From JANQPA01 sp964628385 (GTDB lineage Bacteria > Bacteroidota > Bacteroidia > Chitinophagales > Saprospiraceae): a DNA stretch of 64,000 nt. Location of the stretch: contig CAZVOD010000014.1 in the NCBI GenBank assembly GCA_964628385.1, forward strand, positions 1 through 64,000. The letters run 5' to 3'. The position numbers and the translations under genes are program-made. A model generated the notes under the pieces. It saw nothing but the letters and a program-made list of their open reading frames with translations. It had not been told where the DNA came from and ran no database searches. This document shows, piece after piece, positions 16,381-26,298 of this stretch (position 1 is its first letter; each line of letters begins with the position of its first letter).

Positions 16381-17376
16381 TTATCCTCCTATAGTAGACA
16401 TTGATTCGCCGACCGGGATGCCAAACTTTCTGCTTTGTTCAGCTTCAAAGCCATCCCTGGCCCTGTTGCCACAAGCTTCCAGAAATGTTGACCGGAGTTG
16501 CTCATCGCTGGCACCGGCTCTCATGATATCCTTAATATTAAAAACACCATCATCGTACAAACAGGTTTTGAGCATACCCTGTGGTGTGACTCTAATCCTG
16601 TTACAGGTACCGCAAAAAGTCCTACTGTAGGCAGCGATAACTCCAATGCTTCCTTTGAACTCGGGAACCTTATAATTGTAGGAAGTTGAGTTAGCTGGGT
16701 CTTTTAATTTTTCCAGGCCCGGATACACATTTCTGATGTGTTGAAGTATTTTCTTGTAGTTCCATTCCAGGTTTTGGTAATGGCTGCCAGTTCCATTAAA
16801 AGGCATCTCTTCAATGAAACGAACGCTTACCGGATACTTTTGAGTCAGCTCCACCAGTGGAAGGATATCTTCTATATTTCTTCCGTCCATAACTACTGCA
16901 TTGATCTTTGTGGGCATACCTTCTTGCATGAGGGCATCAAAGGTCTCCATAACGCTACCAAAAACATCGCGACGGGTTATGTCAAAGAAGCGCCCGGGGT
17001 CCAGGCTATCCAGGCTCAGGTTGACTGAGCTGATACCTATTCGCTTAAGGTCGCCGACGATAGGAGCGGTGAGCGTTCCATTTGTGGTGATATTTATTTT
17101 TTTCAGGCCGGTAATGCCGCTCAGCCGTTCCAGAAATTCAAACATATTCTTTCTTACAAAAGGCTCACCTCCGGTAATCCGAACTTTATCGATGCCCATC
17201 GTGACCAGGAGCCTAATCAGCCTTTCCATTTCCTCATAACTCATCAATTCATTTCTGGCTACATATTTGATGCCTTCCTCCGGCATACAATAGAAGCAAC
17301 GCAGGTTACATCTGTCAGTAACGGCCAGTCTTAGATAATTGATGACTCTTCCGTGGTTATCATAAATCTTGTCCAT
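16381..17376 (-). CDS. moaA: GTP 3',8-cyclase (radical SAM)
   Basis: Radical-SAM enzyme starting molybdopterin synthesis from GTP. The N-terminal 4Fe-4S cluster ligands are C23, C27 and C30 (CNLRCFYC). The second cluster is bound by the C-terminal CGTC...C motif (FCGTCNRIRVTPQGMLKTC, about 256-275). The protein ends with the conserved Gly-Gly (MSTIGG) required for activity. Length 331 aa is normal. It is first gene of the moaA-moaC-mobA unit. The esterase-like gene upstream ends 45 nt before it on the same strand, so read-through is possible. Confidence 0.97.
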   Translation of the reverse strand: MDKIYDNHGRVINYLRLAVTDRCNLRCFYCMPEEGIKYVARNELMSYEEMERLIRLLVTMGIDKVRITGGEPFVRKNMFEFLERLSGITGLKKINITTNGTLTAPIVGDLKRIGISSVNLSLDSLDPGRFFDITRRDVFGSVMETFDALMQEGMPTKINAVVMDGRNIEDILPLVELTQKYPVSVRFIEEMPFNGTGSHYQNLEWNYKKILQHIRNVYPGLEKLKDPANSTSYNYKVPEFKGSIGVIAAYSRTFCGTCNRIRVTPQGMLKTCLYDDGVFNIKDIMRAGASDEQLRSTFLEACGNRARDGFEAEQSRKFGIPVGESMSTIGG

Positions 17377-17421
17377 ATTTGGTCTTATTTGTACTTTATT
17401 ACTTTAAAGAAGCTACAAAAT

Positions 17422-19182
17422 TTAGTATCTCCAGGATGTAATATCAGCACCCGCAGGTGGATTTTCTGTAATGTAAGCGGTCCATTTGGGAATAAAAAAT
17501 CGATGATATCTCAATCTGCTAATATGATTAGGTTCATTTGGATAACCATTCCAGCAGTGTTCTGCTCGATCTCCATAATCAACCTCCCCATTGTAATAGG
17601 GTGCTGAAGTATTCTCTAGCATTTCTTCCATCAGATAAACTGCATTGTTGAGGTAGTAGTTATCCATATCACCGCAGTAGATATTGATTTTTCCTTCCAG
17701 TTGAGGTCCAATTTTTTTCCAATCTCTTTTCAAAATATAAGCCAGGTCATAATTTTCTCTCCAATAATTAGCTACCTCCCGGTTGATTTTACCGCTTTCT
17801 TTGTCCCAAATTCGTTTGGGGTATCCGTCGGTATTCACAGGGGAATACACTGCTTCCCAGATATCCCATTGCTGGCCAGAGCGCCCATGGGTGCCCAGTA
17901 CCAGCTCTCGGTGGTTCATATCCATTAATGTAGAAGAAACCCTACCCAGGTAATCTCGCCTTCCCGGGCGAAGCGTTTTTCTGAATGGCCCGGCTTCATA
18001 GTAAGCATTGTCATCTTCATAGAGATTGACCAGACAGTAAGCCCTGAAATCAATAGGATCCGGGCAGGCTGCATAGCAAGAATTGTACGCCTCAGGGTAA
18101 AAAACCTGAGCTGCCAATGCTTCCCAACCTCCGGTAGAACCACCGTAAAGGAACCGGGCCCAGCCCTTGCCTATTCCTCTGAATTGTTTTTCAATATAAG
18201 GAATCAGTTCATAAGTAATAGCATCTCCGTAAGGCCCGAGATTGGCGGAGTTTACAGCATACGAATCATCATAATATGGATTGGCATGCTGTATCTTTAT
18301 CGCAATAACCCGCGGAAAATCAGGCCCGGTCCATGCTCTGAAAAATTCGTAGGCCTCCTGCTGAACAATCCGGTTGTAGCATTCTACCCCAAATCGATCG
18401 CTGTATTGACAAGGTTCAGTGGTATCGGGTGGCGTTGTCCGAAATCCTCCAAAATCACTGGGGAAATGACCATGCATAATAGCCAAAGGATACTTAACAT
18501 CAGGGTGTTCGTCAAAACCTTCAGGAATCAGTACATGAGCTCCAAGGTACATGGGACGCCCCCAGAATTCAGAAAGTAACTCACTTTTTATCTTTATGTG
18601 TTTTATGTACTTACTGTCTTTGGGAGCTTCGATTGGCGGAATTTGCTGATCCAATGTTATTGAGACAGCGGGTAGACGACCAGAACGGATGCTGACTTTT
18701 TGAGGCGTACTATATAAATTACCGGGAGCACGGTTCCACTTTTGTCCCTCTCCTCTATCCATGGGAAGCTTAACCGTTTTACCGTCTGCCCGTTCAAAAG
18801 TCTCGTATTTATGGAGAAAGGCCTGCAAAAAATAATCTCCATCCGGCAATTGATCTATTTTATTGATAGGATAGCCATAAGCCGATTCATTGAGGCGGAT
18901 ATTTTCCCCTTTGATCCATGAATCTACATTCTGGCCAAATATTTGCTGTGTATCATAGCTGTCACCAATTTGAAATCGTGGCTCGGATTCATTGTTATTT
19001 GCAAGGAGTAAAAACAGGCGACCGTCAAAGTCGTCAGTATGGAGTGATTGCTCAATAGAGACTTCCACCGGGGCGGTAGAATTGGTATCCTGGCAAGATG
19101 ATGCTATCCACAGAATGAGCAGCAGAACTAGTGAGGCTGATTTATTTGAAATTTCCAAAAAAGACATAATAGAGTTGTTCAT
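17422..19182 (-). CDS. exported esterase-like lipoprotein (alpha/beta-hydrolase fold)
   Basis: 586 aa. A signal sequence with lipobox (LWIASSC, Cys near 29) predicts a lipoprotein. Residues 35-190 look like a beta-sandwich. The hydrolase part begins near 205, with AIMHGHFPSDFGG and the nucleophile elbow GGSTGGWEA, giving S349. This elbow matches the putative esterase family related to Fes/enterochelin esterase and mycolyltransferases (GxSxGG). A likely acid is D530-region GDMDNYYLNNAV, and the His is in RAEHCWNGYP or NHISRLRYHRFF. Substrate unknown. It lies divergent to a DUF5916 outer-membrane protein. A second in-frame ATG (19167) is possible. Uncertain whether it faces the periplasm or the cell surface. 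Confidence 0.75.
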   Translation of the reverse strand: MNNSIMSFLEISNKSASLVLLLILWIASSCQDTNSTAPVEVSIEQSLHTDDFDGRLFLLLANNNESEPRFQIGDSYDTQQIFGQNVDSWIKGENIRLNESAYGYPINKIDQLPDGDYFLQAFLHKYETFERADGKTVKLPMDRGEGQKWNRAPGNLYSTPQKVSIRSGRLPAVSITLDQQIPPIEAPKDSKYIKHIKIKSELLSEFWGRPMYLGAHVLIPEGFDEHPDVKYPLAIMHGHFPSDFGGFRTTPPDTTEPCQYSDRFGVECYNRIVQQEAYEFFRAWTGPDFPRVIAIKIQHANPYYDDSYAVNSANLGPYGDAITYELIPYIEKQFRGIGKGWARFLYGGSTGGWEALAAQVFYPEAYNSCYAACPDPIDFRAYCLVNLYEDDNAYYEAGPFRKTLRPGRRDYLGRVSSTLMDMNHRELVLGTHGRSGQQWDIWEAVYSPVNTDGYPKRIWDKESGKINREVANYWRENYDLAYILKRDWKKIGPQLEGKINIYCGDMDNYYLNNAVYLMEEMLENTSAPYYNGEVDYGDRAEHCWNGYPNEPNHISRLRYHRFFIPKWTAYITENPPAGADITSWRY

Positions 19183-19540
19183 GCGTAATTTGGTTTAACT
19201 TAATATGAATGGACTGAAGTGTTAAGGTAGCGCAAATAATAATAAAATTGTAGCGCAATCCTATTTTATATTAGGCTAAAAATATTATCTGCCAAATTGT
19301 ATTTTGTTTATTATTGATAAACAATTGATTAACGCACTATTGTAGTAGATTAGATTGGTATATCAATATTATCTTCAAAGGGTTAAAAACTCTGATTTGG
19401 CAGACTAACCACTGTGGAAGGCCGTCTATATTCTTATAAAGTGTTTACTTTGCGTTAAAATTTGGCCATTATTTTCGTAAAAAGAAAATTGGCGCACCTG
19501 ATAGTTAGGAATAACTTTCTATTAAGATTAACCGCAAGCT
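19183..19540. other. 358-bp divergent intergenic region
   Basis: AT-rich region between the esterase-like and DUF5916 genes; it should hold both promoters. I see only near-matches to TAnnTTTG (for example TTTACTTTG near 19446), and no strong hairpin, repeat or small ORF. Confidence 0.4.
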
Positions 19541-21766
19541 ATGAAGAGAGTTTTATGCCTGTGTTTATGCTTGTTTTGCATCTGGGGGTACCTGATCGGG
19601 CAGGATGCTTTAGATGATGAAGAACGGCGCATATTTCTGCAACGTACCAACGAAGCCATTGCACTGGATGGAGAGCTTGATGAGAGCCCCTGGTACAATG
19701 GAATGTCTGCTAACAATTTTTGGGAGTATTTTCCTACGGATAGTTTGATCTCTGAAACCAAAACGGAGATCTATATGACATATGATGATAAAAATCTTTA
19801 CGTGGCTGCTATCTGCTATAGTATAGGTGATAATTATGTCACGCCTTCTCTGCGCCGCGATTACAGGGCAGGTGGCAATGATAATATAACTTTTGTCTTT
19901 GATCCCTTTAGAGATAAAACCAATGCCTTCGTATTCGGGATGAACCCCTACGGTGTGCGCCGGGAAGCCCTCATTGCCAATGGAGGAAGAAATGGAGGCG
20001 ATTTCGATGAATCCTGGGACAACAAGTGGAAGGGCGTATCAAAAATGCACGATGGCTACTGGATTTGTGAACTGGCTATACCCTTCAGTACGATGAGGTA
20101 CAAAGAAGGAGAAACGATCTGGAATTTCAATTGCTACCGGTTTGATACCCAGGCCAATACAAGAACCACCTGGCAGCGCATCCCCCAGAATCAGGCTATT
20201 ATGGACCTAGCGTATCTGGGCACAATGGTATGGGATGAGCCGATTAAAAAGCCCGGAGCAAATATTACTGTTATCCCTTATGTTTCTGCTGCCTATGATC
20301 AGGATTTTGAAGAAAATGGCCCGGCTAACTATGCTTCTAATGTAGGAGGTGATGCCAAAATATTAGTCTCTTCAGGTTTGAATCTGGACCTTACTTTCAA
20401 TCCTGATTTTTCTCAGGTAGAAGTAGATCGTCAGGTCATTAATACAGATCGTTTTGAAATATTTTTTCCGGAGCGACGGCAATTTTTTCTGGAAAATGCT
20501 GACTTATTCGGCAGTTTTGGTACTGGTGGTATCAATCCATTCTTCTCGCGCCGCATCGGAGTATCAAGAGATACATCTACCGGGCAAAATATTCAGAATA
20601 CCATTCCCTTTGGAGCCCGGTTGAGTGGAAAGCTGGATAATAACTGGCGTGTAGGCTTATTGAATATGCAAACGGCCAAAGATGAAGGCAACGGTTTGCC
20701 TAGCTTTAACTACACAGTGGCAGCCGTACAACGCAAAATCTTTTCTCGTTCCAATGTAGGAATGATCTTCGTCAATAAGCAATCCGTATCCGAACTTCTA
20801 ACATCTGAGCAAGATTCAACCAGTGAGTTTTCTGTATATAATCGGGTACTCGGCCTGGATTATAACTTGGCTACTGCCGATAATAAATGGGCTGGTAAGT
20901 TTTTCTACCATCGATCTTTCACCCCTAAACAAGATCAGGATAATGAATTTGCTTACGGTGCAGATATTCGTTATCAGACCAGAGCCTTTAGGGTAGGCTA
21001 TGAACAACAATGGGTAGGAGACGGGTACGATGCCGAGGTCGGATTTGTTAGGCGTAGTGATTACTTTCGTATTAATCCGGATGCCAGATTGTTTTTCTAT
21101 CCCAAAAGCGGGCCCTTCACTCAGCATGGGCCGGGGATAAGCACAGAGATTCTATGGCGTCCCGATCTGAATGTTACTGACCGCCAAACTCGTGTATTCT
21201 GGGATTTTGACCTGCGATCCACAGGTGGTATGTTTATTAACCTTTCGCATAGTTATATCTTCCTTGTAGATGGCTTTGATCCTACTCGCACCGATGCTCA
21301 GGAATTACCAGGGAACTCCAGCTATTCTTTTACCCGATTCTCCTTTTTCTATAGGAGTGATCCCCGAAAGAAATTTGCTTTTAGGATCAACCCTGAGATC
21401 GGGGAGTTCTTCAATGGGATGCGCTATGGTATTGGAGGAAGCTTGGTGTACAGATATCAGCCATTGGGCTCCATAGAGATGACTTTTGACTACAGCCGCA
21501 TTGAGTTGCCAGAGCCTTATGCTTCGGCTTCTCTATTTTTGATTGGTCCGCGAATAGATTTAACATTTACCAAAAATCTATTTTGGACTACATTTTTGCA
21601 GTACAATAGTCAGATTGAAAACTTTAATATCAATACTCGTCTACAGTGGCGGTTTGCACCGGTTTCTGACTTTTTCCTCGTTTATACTGATAATTATGAT
21701 ACCCAAAGCTTCAATACCAAAAACAGGGCACTGGTGGCTAAATTCACCTACTGGCTCAATATTTGA
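19541..21766 (+). CDS. DUF5916 outer-membrane protein with CBM9-like N-terminal domain
   Basis: 741 aa with a signal peptide (MKRVLCLCLCLFCIWGYLIG). Residues about 30-220 match the carbohydrate-binding family 9-like domain found in this family: ALDGELDESPWYNG, then DDKNLYVAAICY, and WICELAIPFSTMRY. The remaining 500 residues are rich in alternating aromatic/polar strands and end with an aromatic-rich strand (ALVAKFTYWLNI), as in an outer-membrane beta-barrel. EIFFPERRQFFLENADLF is a conserved DUF5916 landmark as I remember it. Function is unknown; family members often sit near peptidases or hydrolases. Neighbour is the divergent esterase-like lipoprotein. Confidence 0.85.
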   Translation: MKRVLCLCLCLFCIWGYLIGQDALDDEERRIFLQRTNEAIALDGELDESPWYNGMSANNFWEYFPTDSLISETKTEIYMTYDDKNLYVAAICYSIGDNYVTPSLRRDYRAGGNDNITFVFDPFRDKTNAFVFGMNPYGVRREALIANGGRNGGDFDESWDNKWKGVSKMHDGYWICELAIPFSTMRYKEGETIWNFNCYRFDTQANTRTTWQRIPQNQAIMDLAYLGTMVWDEPIKKPGANITVIPYVSAAYDQDFEENGPANYASNVGGDAKILVSSGLNLDLTFNPDFSQVEVDRQVINTDRFEIFFPERRQFFLENADLFGSFGTGGINPFFSRRIGVSRDTSTGQNIQNTIPFGARLSGKLDNNWRVGLLNMQTAKDEGNGLPSFNYTVAAVQRKIFSRSNVGMIFVNKQSVSELLTSEQDSTSEFSVYNRVLGLDYNLATADNKWAGKFFYHRSFTPKQDQDNEFAYGADIRYQTRAFRVGYEQQWVGDGYDAEVGFVRRSDYFRINPDARLFFYPKSGPFTQHGPGISTEILWRPDLNVTDRQTRVFWDFDLRSTGGMFINLSHSYIFLVDGFDPTRTDAQELPGNSSYSFTRFSFFYRSDPRKKFAFRINPEIGEFFNGMRYGIGGSLVYRYQPLGSIEMTFDYSRIELPEPYASASLFLIGPRIDLTFTKNLFWTTFLQYNSQIENFNINTRLQWRFAPVSDFFLVYTDNYDTQSFNTKNRALVAKFTYWLNI

Positions 21767-21789
21767 TAAACAGCGCAAGGACTTAATAA

Positions 21790-21832
21790 AAAGACTAAAA
21801 AGGGCAGGCCTTACCGGGCAATTGGCCTACCC
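21790..21832 (-). terminator. intrinsic terminator of the 141-aa lipoprotein gene
   Basis: On the minus strand GGGTAGGCC (21824-21832) pairs with GGCCTGCCC (21802-21810), with one G-U pair, followed by TTTTTAGTCTTTTT. It lies about 45 nt beyond the lipoprotein stop and may also hold back plus-strand transcription from the DUF5916 gene. Confidence 0.8.
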
Positions 21833-21874
21833 TTACAGAAAAGAAGTAATTGAAATAATATCTTAATCTTGGTT

Positions 21875-22300
21875 TTAAATGGTAAACGACCTTGTGATAA
21901 AGTAAGAGCTTCCTGCTTCTAATACTACTTCTACCTCATACCTGCCTTCTTTCCAGGCATTATTGTTCCTGTTCAGGTTGGCTACTAATTGATATTCCAG
22001 ACTTTTAGAAGTTGAAAGATCTCTGGGTTTTAGTATCAATTTATCCAACAGCTCTTTTTTGCCGTCTTTGTAGTAATACCAAAAAAATTTTACTACCGAA
22101 TCATCCGTTGCATTTTCCAGAATACAACTTACATAAAAAGTATTGGTGTAAGGGCTAAAATAAGGAGCGTCCTGGTTACATTCACCATCTACGATTTCTG
22201 TACAAAGTTTTACATCTCGGATCGAGGTCGGTTCAAGCTCTGTTTTACAGGATTGTACCAACAACAGAACGAGTAACACGCTGATAGCTCGTAGTGCCAT
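21875..22300 (-). CDS. small lipoprotein, function unknown
   Basis: 141 aa beginning MALRAISVLLVLLLVQSC, a lipoprotein signal with lipobox Cys at 18. The mature part has four cysteines in total (including two in CTEIVDGEC near 33-41 and one near 57) and a beta-rich composition ending RYEVEVVLEAGSSYFITRSFTI. The layout resembles a single Ig-like or transthyretin-like beta-sandwich. No family recognised. It is a single-gene unit with its own terminator. Confidence 0.7.
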   Translation of the reverse strand: MALRAISVLLVLLLVQSCKTELEPTSIRDVKLCTEIVDGECNQDAPYFSPYTNTFYVSCILENATDDSVVKFFWYYYKDGKKELLDKLILKPRDLSTSKSLEYQLVANLNRNNNAWKEGRYEVEVVLEAGSSYFITRSFTI

Positions 22301-22957
22301 TGCTTGGGTATTTGTGCTAATTTTTGGGAAAATGATGTCAGGATAGGTCGTAAATAATTTCAGGAGTCTTGCTTTCTTACTTCTTGGAGCGTACTATTTT
22401 TTGGGTGGTGTTGAAAAATGTAAGATTTGAAATAATCCTGTTAGAGCTCAAGCGTGGGTAGAAAAATTAAGTTAGACTCCCCAGATTTTACCTCTAAAGG
22501 GATAATGCTTGTGATTTTTCAATCATATATCTAACACCTTTAGTTTTCATATAATAAAAGTAAGAATAATCCTTTAAAACATACCCTAAATTAAATGAAA
22601 TTTTTATTCAGAAAATGAACATACACAGGTAAATACAGCATGCTTTTATCTGTACCTGGCATTGGTTATCTGAGTCTTATTTATTTAAGGTCTTGATTAT
22701 TAGGTCTGTTATTAGCAGGAGATGCGAACATAATGAATTTCCACAGTGAAAAAATAGGAAGGATACCGATTACTCAGCACCTTCCTATATATTATCCCCA
22801 CCGTAATTTGCCTTAATTAAGTTCAACAAAACTTATTTGTCTTTCTTAATCACTTCTTTTTACGCGAGGGTAAATTTTTTAGTTACGGTATTTGAAAAAA
22901 TATTTAGTATATTATTTTTTATAAATTATAATTTAATGAAATTCGTTTCTTTCTTTA
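22301..22957. other. 657-bp gene-free region
   Basis: AT-rich stretch between the small lipoprotein gene and the DUF1501 gene, both minus. It contains the terminator at 22749-22787 for the DUF1800-DUF1501 unit and should contain the lipoprotein promoter, though I find no exact TAnnTTTG. No small gene or RNA was recognised. Confidence 0.5.
22749..22787 (-). terminator. intrinsic terminator of the DUF1800-DUF1501 unit
   Basis: TAGGAAGG (22755-22762) pairs with CCTTCCTA (22780-22787) around a 17-nt loop. On the minus strand it is followed by six T residues. It lies about 170 nt beyond the DUF1501 stop. Confidence 0.7.
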
Positions 22958-24586
22958 CTAACGGAAATAATGTATTGCTTTACTAAGTGTTTGATTGTTA
23001 GAAAATAAAGTATAAAAATATTGTCCAGTTGAAAGTTGTATTTCAGAAGCAGGAATTCGAAAAATGTGTTGCCCTCCCATGCGTTGCCCCTGATTTTTAC
23101 TATAAATCACTTTTCCGTTCAGATTAATCAGTTGTATCTTTAAATTTTGTGACTCCGGTAAGTCGACATGAATCAAAATATCAGCGCCTTCTTGCTGGCT
23201 CCAATGCTTAATAGTACTGGCGGTCAAATAATTGGTGGAAGTGGATTGATTGCAGCCGCTAAGGTTTAGGGCCGTAAGTCGCTCAAATGACTTTCCCATA
23301 AGTGCGTCAACCTCGCCGGCAGGTATGCAAAGCCAAGATTCAAGCAAGGTAGCGTAAACTTGCCGGAAATCAAGCTGATACTCCAGGTTACCAATGGGGT
23401 CAAGGTCCGTGAGGCTCGGACCATTTCCGACAAAACCATTTTCCTGGAGGGCTTTACCAAATAAAAGCATAGGAGCTGAAGCGCCATGATCTGTTCCATT
23501 TGAAGCATTTTGCTCCAGCCGGCGTCCGAACTCAGAAAAGGTCATGGCCAACACTCGTTTATCATCATCACTCTTTTGAAGGTCTTTAAAAAACTGCTCA
23601 ACAGCGTCTGACAACGTTAGCATCAAATAGGGGTGTATGTCGTTTTGGCGCGCATGAGTATCAAAACCATCCAGCGTAACCATGAAAAAACGAGTCTGTA
23701 GCCCTCCTTTGATCAAACGAGCTACCACTGCCAACTGCCTTCCCAGTTCGTTATTGGTGTATTCGGTTTCGTTCTTTCCCTTATCATACGTCTGTGAAAT
23801 TATTTCCGCATATTGAAAAGTACTATTGGCTACTGTACGCAGATAACTCAACTGCTCGCCCCGGTAACAAGCCGGAACATCACTGACGTCGTATAATTCT
23901 CCGTTGGAAGCAATCTGTGCCAGTTGCTCAGGGTCGTTGACGATCATACTAAGGTTAGCGTCTGAAGTACCACTAAATACCAAATTGCCCGTACCACCTA
24001 TTTGAACAGCTGGAGGATGCTGCGGCGGTTCATTCAAAAAGTCTGGGTATTCTGTCTCCAGATAGCGACCCAGCCAGCCAGAAGTGACCACTTCGTTAGC
24101 TTCACTGGCAGAAGCCCATATGTCTGATGAGCGAAAATGAGATAGGCTCTGATTGGAATACCCTACGCTGTGAATAACTTTCATTTGGCCGGTATTCCAC
24201 TGATTAATCGCGCCGTTCATATAATTTGGCATACCATAGGCATCCTCCAACATGGTGATACTATCAGAAGGAATGGCGATTGTAGGTCGATTAGCTCTGT
24301 AGTTGCCGTAATCATACACCGGGATGATCATACTGAGGCCATCGTTGCCCCCTTTCAGCCGGATAAGAACCAGTATTCGGTCACTATCAGCATTGTTGAG
24401 TACACTACTGACCGGATTAATACCCAATGCACTAACCGGGATTTTACCCAGCAGAAGAGAAGCGCCGCCTATCATGCCCAGATTTTGGATAAAGGTCCTC
24501 CTGCTGTATTGAATATGATCCTGAATATGATCCTGGCCATCTTCCAGCTTGCTACCCTGTCGATTATCTTTATGGTGATTACACAT
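22958..24586 (-). CDS. DUF1501 family protein with Tat-like signal and T9SS sorting domain
   Basis: 542 aa. Residues 28-34 (SRRTFIQ) followed by a glycine/alanine-rich hydrophobic stretch (LGMIGGASLLLG) form a twin-arginine-type signal. The central part is a DUF1501 domain (sulfatase/phosphatase superfamily): RIKGGNDGLSMIIPVYDY early, TLDGFDTHARQND, and FSEFGRRLEQNASNGTDHGASAPM, which supplies metal-binding-type Asp/His residues. The last about 85 residues (from NYLTASTIKHW to the C-terminus, with LKIQLINLNGKVIYS and LSTGQYFYTLFSN) match the T9SS type A sorting domain, so secretion to the surface is predicted. DUF1501 and DUF1800 genes are a conserved pair; the biochemical role is unknown. 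Confidence 0.9.
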   Translation of the reverse strand: MCNHHKDNRQGSKLEDGQDHIQDHIQYSRRTFIQNLGMIGGASLLLGKIPVSALGINPVSSVLNNADSDRILVLIRLKGGNDGLSMIIPVYDYGNYRANRPTIAIPSDSITMLEDAYGMPNYMNGAINQWNTGQMKVIHSVGYSNQSLSHFRSSDIWASASEANEVVTSGWLGRYLETEYPDFLNEPPQHPPAVQIGGTGNLVFSGTSDANLSMIVNDPEQLAQIASNGELYDVSDVPACYRGEQLSYLRTVANSTFQYAEIISQTYDKGKNETEYTNNELGRQLAVVARLIKGGLQTRFFMVTLDGFDTHARQNDIHPYLMLTLSDAVEQFFKDLQKSDDDKRVLAMTFSEFGRRLEQNASNGTDHGASAPMLLFGKALQENGFVGNGPSLTDLDPIGNLEYQLDFRQVYATLLESWLCIPAGEVDALMGKSFERLTALNLSGCNQSTSTNYLTASTIKHWSQQEGADILIHVDLPESQNLKIQLINLNGKVIYSKNQGQRMGGQHIFRIPASEIQLSTGQYFYTLFSNNQTLSKAIHYFR

Positions 24587-24624
24587 ATTTTTTGTTTTTG
24601 GTAAATGGAAAATGAGCTTTCAGG

Positions 24625-26073
24625 TCAGGAAAGCTGAAATTCAGGGAGTTTGATAAGATACAAAAGCAATAAAGTAACCTGAGCCGGGACAAATTCCCAA
24701 TCTAAATTCCATTGTTGGTTGTCAAAATAATTTTGAGGAATTTCATGCTTAAAAACCTGCGTTACTCGTTCATAATCTTCCCGGCGCTGTAAGCCATTCG
24801 GTAAAAAGAAATCAGTGATGGTACTGGCAGCATAAAAAGGGTCCGTGGTCTGGCCAATCAGGTCCCGGGCAAAAGACCATAATTCTTCCGGGTAATTTTC
24901 GTACAGATAGGCGACGAAAAACTCCATACCGCGCCACCTGCTGGTAATCGTATTATTGTTGACCCAGCTTCTGTTACCCGGCCAGCCCGCCACATCGACT
25001 GGCTCAAAAAGCTGTTGTTCTAATTGTATGGAAAAGAAGACGATACCCTCCAGAATCTGCTCAGGAGCCGTGAACCACCCACTCCTGATAAAGGAGATAA
25101 AGTATTCCATTGGACTTTTAATAACTGTACCTATGACTTTATCATCAAAAAAGTGCTCACTCTTAAAAAGTTGCCGCAGTACAGGGATCAACTCAAAGTC
25201 GTTATCCAGGAAGGTCTGCGCCATGCCTTCTACAATGTCGGGGTCAGGCTGTGGGTGAACAAAATGGCGATATAGCTTTTCACAAATAAACCTTGCGATC
25301 AGTGGCGCTTTTTTTTCAAACAGAATTTCATGGACGTCTTCGTAGCCCCAGTTACCGGTTTTGCCAAAGATCGTCTTCTGCTCCTGATCGTGCTGGGACT
25401 CAAGAAAGTTGATCGGAGCGCACAAGGAGCTGAATCCTACCCAGCCGGTAAGTGCTCTGGCTGTCTCCTCAATATCCATTTGTGTATACCCATTATCCCT
25501 ACCCAGTGTGAAGAGTTCGTACAACTCCCGGGCATAGTTTTCATTAGGACTGATCACCGAGTTCTGTACGCCATTCAGGTAAACCAACATGGCCGGGGTG
25601 GTACCTATTGCTCTTACAAAATCTTTGAAGTTACCAAGGGCGTGTTCCTGGATAATTCGGTGGTACTGGTACATCCAAGAGGGACATAAATAGCTACTAA
25701 TTTGAGTTACAAAATGATTAGACCAGAAAAGCTCCATTTTTTCCCTAAAACCATTTCTAATCATATCACTTACCCAAGAGGTCGTCCAGGCGGTGTAGTG
25801 ATCTTCTCTTTGTTGGTCAAAATCTGAATAGTCGTCTATTGTCCAGTTGGCCCACCGTGGGGCTTCAGGAAGAGATTGCCGTGCTGCTGTATCCATAATC
25901 TGATCAACGAGCAGCCCGGGCCCAAGAGCTAGCGCCTCTCGTAGTTCGGCCGGTGAAATACCGTACCCCATCCTGCGAAACAAATGACTGATGCGAGTGG
26001 CGTTCCAGGGTTGATCGCCACCCGGCTCAAACTCACTAAGTGCCCCTTGTGCACAGTTCGTTAGTGTTTTCAT
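24625..26073 (-). CDS. DUF1800 family protein
   Basis: 482-aa alpha-helical protein of the DUF1800 family. Signatures include HLFRRMGYGISPAEL near the N-terminus, EKMELFWSNHFVTQ, NENYARELYELFTLGRDNGYTQMDIEETARALTGW and SPMEYFISFIRS. DUF1800 genes almost always neighbour DUF1501 genes, as here (38-nt gap, same strand, DUF1800 first). Unlike its partner it has no visible signal peptide; the frame starts MKTLTNCAQGALSEF with polar sequence. Either it stays in the cytoplasm or the partner carries it out. Function unknown. Confidence 0.88.
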   Translation of the reverse strand: MKTLTNCAQGALSEFEPGGDQPWNATRISHLFRRMGYGISPAELREALALGPGLLVDQIMDTAARQSLPEAPRWANWTIDDYSDFDQQREDHYTAWTTSWVSDMIRNGFREKMELFWSNHFVTQISSYLCPSWMYQYHRIIQEHALGNFKDFVRAIGTTPAMLVYLNGVQNSVISPNENYARELYELFTLGRDNGYTQMDIEETARALTGWVGFSSLCAPINFLESQHDQEQKTIFGKTGNWGYEDVHEILFEKKAPLIARFICEKLYRHFVHPQPDPDIVEGMAQTFLDNDFELIPVLRQLFKSEHFFDDKVIGTVIKSPMEYFISFIRSGWFTAPEQILEGIVFFSIQLEQQLFEPVDVAGWPGNRSWVNNNTITSRWRGMEFFVAYLYENYPEELWSFARDLIGQTTDPFYAASTITDFFLPNGLQRREDYERVTQVFKHEIPQNYFDNQQWNLDWEFVPAQVTLLLLYLIKLPEFQLS

Positions 26074-26298
26074 AATCTGTAGATTGTCAATTGATAGACT
26101 TGTTTCGCGAGGGTAGAATAGTGGTGAAATTGAATTATTTTTTTGTCATACGAAGGTTTTTTCGCTCAGAAGGGCAGCGCCTACATTAACAACCTATTTT
26201 AATACCTGCGAAATAAGTCTGATAAATATCAATCAGGTGTTTATTTAAAAAAAAGCATTTTATTTTCTCTTTTGACAGATTATGATCACAAAATTAGA

